Source of the DNA: Sulfolobaceae archaeon
GTDB lineage: Archaea; Thermoproteota; Thermoprotei_A; Sulfolobales; Sulfolobaceae
Direction of reading: 5' to 3'
DNA length: 19,833 nt
NCBI GenBank assembly: GCA_028277025.1
Contig: JAPYVG010000030.1
Span: 1 to 19,833, forward strand
This document shows, in pieces, positions 15,341 through 19,833 of the stretch (within the stretch, counting starts at the first letter, position 1; each line of letters starts with the position of its first letter). The notes under the pieces are model-generated. The model was not told the DNA's origin, did no database searches, and was given only the letters and a program-made list of their open reading frames with translations. A program made the translations under genes and the position numbers.

Positions 15341-17035
15341 ATGATGGGGTTTATTTCTAATCAAAGAACAAGTGCATTAATAGATAAAACTTCTATAGTC
15401 TGGTTCCCGGTACCCAAATTCGATTCACCGTCTGTCTTCACAAAATTACTTGACGATGACGGGGGAGAATTCACTATAATACCTCAAGGCGAGATAAAGG
15501 AAATAAGACAATATTACGAGCACCCCCTAGTGTTAACTACAGATGTAATTATTAGGGGCGGAGGAAGGGTTAAAATAACGGATTTACTACCTTTAGGAGA
15601 GACAATTATAATTAGGAAAGTGGAGAGTGATGTGCCGTTTAAAGTACTTTTTAAACCGGTCTTCAAATACGCCCTCTATAGGCCTATAATTGTGAGAAAC
15701 CGCTTCATTAACTCTAAGGGGAGAGATTGTATAGCCTTCTTATACCAATGGGAAGGAAAGGTTAAGAGGTTGGATAAGTATACTTGGAAGTTTTCCGGTG
15801 GTAAGGGGTATCTAGTGGCTAATTACTCAACAGATGTAGAGCATGGCGCCATGAGTGAGAGGGGTAAGGTACTGAATATGGACTTTGAGAAGCCTTTTGA
15901 GAACACGATTAAGTTTTGGGAGGACTTTAACGTTGAGGGTGATCATCTTTACAAAACCTCAGTATACGTTTTACTGGGGAGTATTTACTCCCCATCCGGT
16001 GCTACAATTGCATCCCCAACAACTTCTTTGCCTGAAGTCATAGGTGAATCTCGAAATTGGGATTATCGTTTTGCGTGGGTGAGGGATTCCTCAATTACGG
16101 CAGAAGCGTTACTTGAAGCAGGGTTTATAGTAGAGGCAAGGAGGGTTATCAACTTTCTCCTCTCATTAATAAACTTCACGTCAAAACCATTTTATTATCC
16201 CCTTTATACTATTGAGGGCACAATACCCCCGCCTGAAGTAAAGCTTAAGTGGTTGTCCGGATATAAGGGCTCAAGACCGGTTAGAATAGGTAACGCCGCT
16301 TCCAAACAAATCCAGCTTGACGTCGAGGGCTTCTTCCTATCAGCTCTCTATAGATATTACGAAAAGACGGGTGATAAGGTATTTATAAGAGACGTTTTTA
16401 GTAAAGTTAAACATATTGCCGATTGGGTTTCACAGAATTGGTTATTAAAGGATTCTGGAATATGGGAGGACAGAGGGGAACCTAAGCATTATACTCACTC
16501 AAAGATAATGATGTGGGTTGCGTTAGATAGGGCTGGAAAATTGGCTGAGAGTGTAGGAGAAAGTGACGAATGGAAGGAGAGTAGGGATAAGTTAAGGGGG
16601 TGGATTATGGAGAACTGTGTTAAAGATGGTTATCTCACACGTTATGCGGGGGGCGAAGATATAGACTCGGCCGTACTCTCAGCCCCCCTTTACGGCTTTA
16701 TAAACGTTGAAGACCCGATTTTTAAGAACACTCTCCAAAAGATCGAAAGCGAGCTTAAAATAGGTAATTTTGTGAAGAGGTATAAGACTGACTTTATGGG
16801 CGAGGCAAAACATCCGTTCTTACTTACAACCCTCTGGCTTGCAAGAGTTTACGTAAGATTAGGTAGGGTTGAGGAGGCTAAAGAGATTTTAAACGAAGTT
16901 GACAGAATCGCTGGAAGCTTACATTTAGTGGGAGAACACGTGGACATTGAGGGTAAAGAGTTTACGGGTAATTTCCCACAAGTCTTTGTCCACGCAGAAA
17001 TAGTAAGGTTAATAAAGGAACTAGAGAAACTTTGA
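15341..17035 (+). CDS. Glycoside hydrolase family 15 (glucoamylase/trehalase type)
   Basis: A 564-aa GH15 enzyme, which inverts alpha-glucosidic bonds. Residues 1-200 form the family's N-terminal beta-sandwich ([13 protein letters not shown] at 3-15). The (alpha/alpha)6 barrel follows: [14 protein letters not shown] (238-251), [17 protein letters not shown] (323-339), then GIWEDRGE (373-380) with the likely general acid Glu376. GEHVD (531-535) supplies the likely general base Glu532, followed by [14 protein letters not shown]. No signal peptide is seen, so it acts in the cytosol, presumably on glycogen-derived glucans or trehalose. In Sulfolobus, some proteins of this type proved to be trehalases, and sequence alone does not separate the two. 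It converges on the GT4 gene, overlapping it by 15 bp. Confidence 0.92.
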   Translation: MMGFISNQRTSALIDKTSIVWFPVPKFDSPSVFTKLLDDDGGEFTIIPQGEIKEIRQYYEHPLVLTTDVIIRGGGRVKITDLLPLGETIIIRKVESDVPFKVLFKPVFKYALYRPIIVRNRFINSKGRDCIAFLYQWEGKVKRLDKYTWKFSGGKGYLVANYSTDVEHGAMSERGKVLNMDFEKPFENTIKFWEDFNVEGDHLYKTSVYVLLGSIYSPSGATIASPTTSLPEVIGESRNWDYRFAWVRDSSITAEALLEAGFIVEARRVINFLLSLINFTSKPFYYPLYTIEGTIPPPEVKLKWLSGYKGSRPVRIGNAASKQIQLDVEGFFLSALYRYYEKTGDKVFIRDVFSKVKHIADWVSQNWLLKDSGIWEDRGEPKHYTHSKIMMWVALDRAGKLAESVGESDEWKESRDKLRGWIMENCVKDGYLTRYAGGEDIDSAVLSAPLYGFINVEDPIFKNTLQKIESELKIGNFVKRYKTDFMGEAKHPFLLTTLWLARVYVRLGRVEEAKEILNEVDRIAGSLHLVGEHVDIEGKEFTGNFPQVFVHAEIVRLIKELEKL

Positions 17036-18070
17036 AATTTCATTAAAGATTTCCTCTTTAAACGCTTTTCTGTTAAACCTTAACGCCCTCCTCCTCATTT
17101 CCTCCCGCATGTTAGATTCTAACGCCTCCTTTAGCTTCACTACAGCTTCATCAATGTTCGAATAAGCGAATTCCGGTACTATCTCATAGGCTCCACTCTC
17201 CTTAGGTACTACCGGGATTAAGCCGGCACTCATGGCCTCAATAACGGGTAGACCGAAGTGCTCACCTATTGTAGGGTGGAAATAAACTGGGATTTTATTC
17301 ATTAACTCAATCAACTTCTCCTTTGGTAAATTGGGGTAGAATTCGACATTTGCGTTTAACTCCTTTTTAAGTTTTTCAAGACGTTTGTAATAACCCTTTT
17401 CAATGAGCGAACCTACGATATAACCCTTTACTCCGCTCTTAGCGGAGACTATTATTGAGTTTTCTATCATTTTACCCCTCTCAAACCTCGCGATAGTTAG
17501 GAAAGCCCTTTCACTCTTATCCCCGAAAGCTTTGGAGTAATCCTCGAAATCAACCGGCGGATAAACTACTTTAGGCATGGGAATTCCGTAAACCTCACTT
17601 ATTGCTTTTGCGGAATATTTTGAGTTAGCAATAAATACGGCCCTCTTAGCCTCATCCTTAAATTTACTCACTATTGTTTTGAAGGGGAGTAAGTAGAGTT
17701 TCCAAAAGATGGACGAAGTGTATTTACTCGGCACGTTAGCGATTGAGGGTGCACCGGCATAAATAACGTGAGGTGCTATATGGGATAAAGGTATTGGTAC
17801 TCCGGAAGCGTTAAGGTAAACCTTAGGTTTTACTTTTTTAGCTGAGAAATAGACTAGGATCCTCTGGTATTTATCAAACTTAGGAAGGGAAAAAGGTAAT
17901 ATGTATACTGCATTCTCTATCTTTATCCTCGGCTTAGCGAAACTTAGGGCAACGTAACTAACCCCCCTTTCATAGAGCATTTCGAAAAATGTTTGATATA
18001 TCTTTCCCTCACCGCTGTATGCACTAGTAATCCCTAAACCGTGGGCAACGACTGCAACTTTTAATCCCAT
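17021..18070 (-). CDS. GT4-type glycosyltransferase
   Basis: A 349-aa GT-B fold protein. The N-terminal acceptor domain begins [10 protein letters not shown] and contains a Gly-rich stretch ([11 protein letters not shown], 16-26). The donor domain includes [17 protein letters not shown] (146-162), [11 protein letters not shown] (168-178), [14 protein letters not shown] (190-203) and the nucleotide-sugar motif [15 protein letters not shown] (269-283), an E-x7-E pair with Glu270 and Glu278. The order resembles ALG11-like mannosyltransferases, which would fit N-glycan or glycolipid assembly at the inner membrane face, but donor and acceptor are unknown. Its start codon is 18 bp from that of the GT2 gene, and its end overlaps the GH15 gene. 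Confidence 0.9.
   Translation of the reverse strand: MGLKVAVVAHGLGITSAYSGEGKIYQTFFEMLYERGVSYVALSFAKPRIKIENAVYILPFSLPKFDKYQRILVYFSAKKVKPKVYLNASGVPIPLSHIAPHVIYAGAPSIANVPSKYTSSIFWKLYLLPFKTIVSKFKDEAKRAVFIANSKYSAKAISEVYGIPMPKVVYPPVDFEDYSKAFGDKSERAFLTIARFERGKMIENSIIVSAKSGVKGYIVGSLIEKGYYKRLEKLKKELNANVEFYPNLPKEKLIELMNKIPVYFHPTIGEHFGLPVIEAMSAGLIPVVPKESGAYEIVPEFAYSNIDEAVVKLKEALESNMREEMRRRALRFNRKAFKEEIFNEISKFL
18058..18065 (+). promoter_or_regulatory. TATA-like box for the GT2 gene, inside the GT4 gene
   Basis: CTTTTAAT centred about 27 nt before ATG 18089. It lies within the first codons of the divergent GT4 gene. The matching box for GT4, TAATAATTT on the minus strand at 18096-18104, falls inside the GT2 coding region and is slightly far (about 30 nt). 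Confidence 0.4.
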
Positions 18071-18088
18071 AATTTAAATTATACTGGT

Positions 18089-18979
18089 ATGGTAGAAATT
18101 ATTATTCCTATAGGCCCGGGAGATAAGCTAGAATGGGTCAAAAGGAGCGTTTCCTCAGCACTTTCACAACCTGTGGATAGGGTTATAATTTACGATAATA
18201 GTGAGAGGGATGACATTCAATCCCTCATTTCCTCACTTCAGTCAAATAAACTGTATTACGTAAAGGACAAACGGTATAAAAGGGTGAACATGGCTAAAAT
18301 TAGGAATAAGATGCTGAGTTACGCAAGTGAGGACGGGGTGATAATGTTGGACAGCGACGTTGTTATCCCATACGACTGGTCTAAAAAGTTGGAAAATAAG
18401 CTGAACGAAGGTGTTGCACTAACGTGGATGCATTACGCCTATTCTGAAGAGGAGGTAAATAAACCACTGTCCGTTGGTGAGCACAATCCAAATTTAGGTT
18501 GTGCGGGAGTTAACTTAAAGGTGCTGAAGGAAATAGGCTTTTTTGACGAGAGGTATGAGAGGGATGAGGACGTATGGCTCTACGCTAAGTTGAAGAAACT
18601 GGGTTATAAAGTAGAACCCGCTGAGGGAAGGTGTCTACATTTAAATAGAGTTCACGCAAGGCTAGATTTTAAGTCCTCAATAAAGGAAGCTAGGAGGAAC
18701 TTGTGGAGGAGTAAATACGACATGATGCTAGTTTTTGACGGCTTAACAGATTTCACCTTTTTGACTGGTTATTCGTATTACGGGAGTTATTACATCTTAG
18801 CAATACTCAGTCTACTATTTCACCCACTATCCCTCCTTTACATCCCACTCGTTGGTTACGGCGTGTATTATTATAAAGGCGTGAAAAAGTACTTCCTCAA
18901 CCTTATACCGGGTTTGGCATTAGCTCTCTCCCTCCCTTACGGTATAGCTTATAACTTGTTCAAGAATAGTTCACGTTAG
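18089..18979 (+). CDS. GT2 glycosyltransferase with C-terminal membrane helices
   Basis: A 296-aa GT-A fold enzyme. It opens with [25 protein letters not shown] (3-27), the family-2 nucleotide-binding start. [23 protein letters not shown] follows, with the metal-binding DxD-type DSD at 88-90. The acceptor-side acidic motif is [17 protein letters not shown] (152-168), with Asp161 the probable base. The last 75 residues carry two or three hydrophobic segments (about 225-245, 248-262 and 268-290), which anchor it in the cytoplasmic membrane with the catalytic domain inside. Together with the divergent GT4 enzyme it probably helps build a surface glycan or lipid-linked oligosaccharide. The donor sugar is unknown. 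The ATG choice agrees with the TATA spacing. Confidence 0.9.
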   Translation: MVEIIIPIGPGDKLEWVKRSVSSALSQPVDRVIIYDNSERDDIQSLISSLQSNKLYYVKDKRYKRVNMAKIRNKMLSYASEDGVIMLDSDVVIPYDWSKKLENKLNEGVALTWMHYAYSEEEVNKPLSVGEHNPNLGCAGVNLKVLKEIGFFDERYERDEDVWLYAKLKKLGYKVEPAEGRCLHLNRVHARLDFKSSIKEARRNLWRSKYDMMLVFDGLTDFTFLTGYSYYGSYYILAILSLLFHPLSLLYIPLVGYGVYYYKGVKKYFLNLIPGLALALSLPYGIAYNLFKNSSR

Positions 18980-19319
18980 AAGTCTTTAATGCTACGCTCA
19001 GCTAGCTGGTAAAGGATAAAATATGTCTACTCTAACATATTACTATGCTTGTGTAATCGAGGTTGTAGTCAGGGCGGTGAATTGATGCATAGATGATGAG
19101 CGTTAATGCATAAATCCTAATGCAGTTATTGCCTTACCAGCGCGGTCCTGGTTAGGGCTGGGTTAACCGATGTGTGGTTGAGCACCTACCAGTGACCATG
19201 ATTAGGGTGCCGAGAGACGCTTGGCGTGGTCAAACCCTGCAGGTAATCCCTCTCAGTATGCGTGGTTTGGGCCGTAATACTTATAAGGGTTTGTTTGTTT
19301 ATTTGTGTGTGGTGGTGTT
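18980..19319. other. G+C-rich intergenic block with hairpins
   Basis: These 340 bp have no convincing gene. From about 19060 the G+C content rises well above the window average (35 of 60 bases at 19141-19200). Two stems are visible: CCTTACCAG (19132-19140) with CTGGTTAGG (19148-19156), one mismatch and a 7-nt loop; and GACCAT (19193-19198) with GTGGTC (19226-19231), enclosing GCCGA/TTGGC (19209-19213 with 19221-19225). It could encode a structured RNA, but I found no SRP, RNase P, tRNA or complete C/D-box signature. The promoter of the next gene is at 19280-19287. Confidence 0.45.
19280..19287 (+). promoter_or_regulatory. TATA box for the terminal surface-protein gene
   Basis: CTTATAAG, centred about 36 nt before ATG 19320. 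Transcription would start near 19310 and leave a leader of roughly 10 nt that contains GGTGGTG (19311-19317), a ribosome binding site. This differs from the leaderless pattern of most other genes here. Confidence 0.55.
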
Positions 19320-19833
19320 ATGGGTACGTTGAAGTACGTGGTCATTGGCGTTGTGGTTGTTGTCGTCGTTGTCGCCACCACCATGGTTTTACTACTACCG
19401 ACAATGCACCGGGTGCCTGTGCAGTACGTTGGTTCACCCAGCGGTTATGAAGCATTTGTACCAAATGGTCAAACAATAAATTATGATGGACATACAGATC
19501 CTGAGGGTGAATTAATATTAAATAATGGAAGTACAATACAAAATGTAATATGGGATGGACAATATGCAGGTACAATAATACAAAATCATGATCAAATAGT
19601 TCAATTGAATCATCAATTTGTTGGACAAACTGATCCATTCAATAATCAACCATATGTACCTTTACAGGATTTATATGTAATTAAAGGTCAGGTACCAGTT
19701 CAACAGGTAACAATAAATGGACAAACATATTATGTAATAGAAGCTAATAATATAAATCCAGGAGACATTGCAGGATTCTATACATATCAAGGATGGGTAC
19801 CTAACTTTGTAACAGCAATGAATACACCTGGGG
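19320..19833 (+). CDS. Membrane-anchored surface protein, 3' end missing
   Basis: From ATG 19320, 171 codons remain open to the window edge. Residues 5-26 form one very hydrophobic helix (KYVVIGVVVVVVVV...), probably a signal anchor. The rest is a Gln/Asn/Thr/Gly-rich, beta-strand-like extracellular region without cysteines (VPNGQTINYDG, WDGQYAGTIIQN, INGQTYYVIEAN). Short turns with NGQ/DGQ recur, as in secreted beta-sandwich proteins. Codon use changes abruptly near codon 40: before it, G/C-ending codons dominate (53% G+C at 19321-19380); after it, A-ending codons such as ATA, ACA, CAA and GGA dominate (about 30% G+C at 19501-19560). No family is recognised. It may be transferred DNA, a mosaic gene or an assembly joint. 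Confidence 0.7.
   Translation, partial: MGTLKYVVIGVVVVVVVVATTMVLLLPTMHRVPVQYVGSPSGYEAFVPNGQTINYDGHTDPEGELILNNGSTIQNVIWDGQYAGTIIQNHDQIVQLNHQFVGQTDPFNNQPYVPLQDLYVIKGQVPVQQVTINGQTYYVIEANNINPGDIAGFYTYQGWVPNFVTAMNTPG

Noticed and set aside
19092..19130. Possible C/D-box small RNA starting at ATGATGA (19094-19100)
   Set aside because: No CTGA D box follows at a usable distance.
19060..19260. SRP RNA or RNase P RNA
   Set aside because: The SRP helix 8 signature and the conserved RNase P core sequences are not present.
19342..19638. A 98-codon minus-strand frame opposite the terminal surface-protein gene
   Set aside because: It is the mirror of the plus-strand gene, which has a signal anchor, TATA box and ribosome binding site.

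Overview
The window looks like chromosomal DNA of a thermoacidophilic crenarchaeon of the order Sulfolobales. The gene content points there: a divergent SoxA-like oxidase subunit II / SoxL-like Rieske pair, an archaeal-type merR-merHA mercury locus, a thermopsin-family acid protease, a GH15 glucan or trehalose hydrolase, an A+T-rich base composition, and TATA boxes placed 25-29 nt upstream of start codons, as expected for leaderless mRNAs. The genus cannot be fixed by eye.

Region 1 (1-3048) is respiratory. The N-terminal part of a heme-copper oxidase subunit II runs off the left edge on the minus strand. Across a 334-bp A+T-rich divergent promoter region lies a Tat-exported Rieske protein, tightly followed by two mutually similar four-helix membrane proteins and then by a CopD/HemJ-like membrane protein. 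Region 2 (3053-6709) holds a D-2-hydroxyacid dehydrogenase, a 39-codon antisense gene with its own TATA box, and a large (848 aa) soluble protein I cannot assign. Region 3 (6724-8659) is a mercury-resistance locus: merA and a TRASH-domain merH (too short for simple ORF calling, overlapping merA by ATGA) read leftward, and an ArsR-type merR reads rightward. A dyad-rich operator candidate lies between their TATA boxes.

Region 4 (8793-10622) encodes a surface-anchored thermopsin homologue with a Ser/Thr/Tyr-rich repeat stalk. Region 5 (10623-13641) is loosely packed: a HypE-like AIR-synthase-fold protein and a TusA-type sulfur carrier are embedded in gene-poor DNA with decayed coding traces. Two related, structured, RNA-like elements occur here (about 10903-11050 and 13381-13485), and they share a compensatory base-pair change. 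Region 6 (13642-15088) has a small SAM methyltransferase, a YjbQ/UPF0047 protein and a conserved hypothetical protein.

Region 7 (15341-18979) is carbohydrate-related: a GH15 hydrolase convergent with (and overlapping) a GT4 glycosyltransferase, which is divergent by only 18 bp from a membrane-anchored GT2 glycosyltransferase. Region 8 (about 19060-19833) differs in composition: a G+C-rich, hairpin-rich non-coding block precedes a membrane-anchored surface protein that switches sharply from G+C-rich to A+T-rich codons and runs off the right edge. This may be horizontally acquired DNA, a mosaic gene or an assembly junction.

The strongest candidates for something undescribed are the duplicated structured element, the tandem small membrane proteins behind the Rieske gene, the 39-aa leaderless antisense gene, the unassigned 848-aa protein and the compositional break at the right end. 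No tRNA, rRNA, CRISPR array or intact insertion sequence was recognised.
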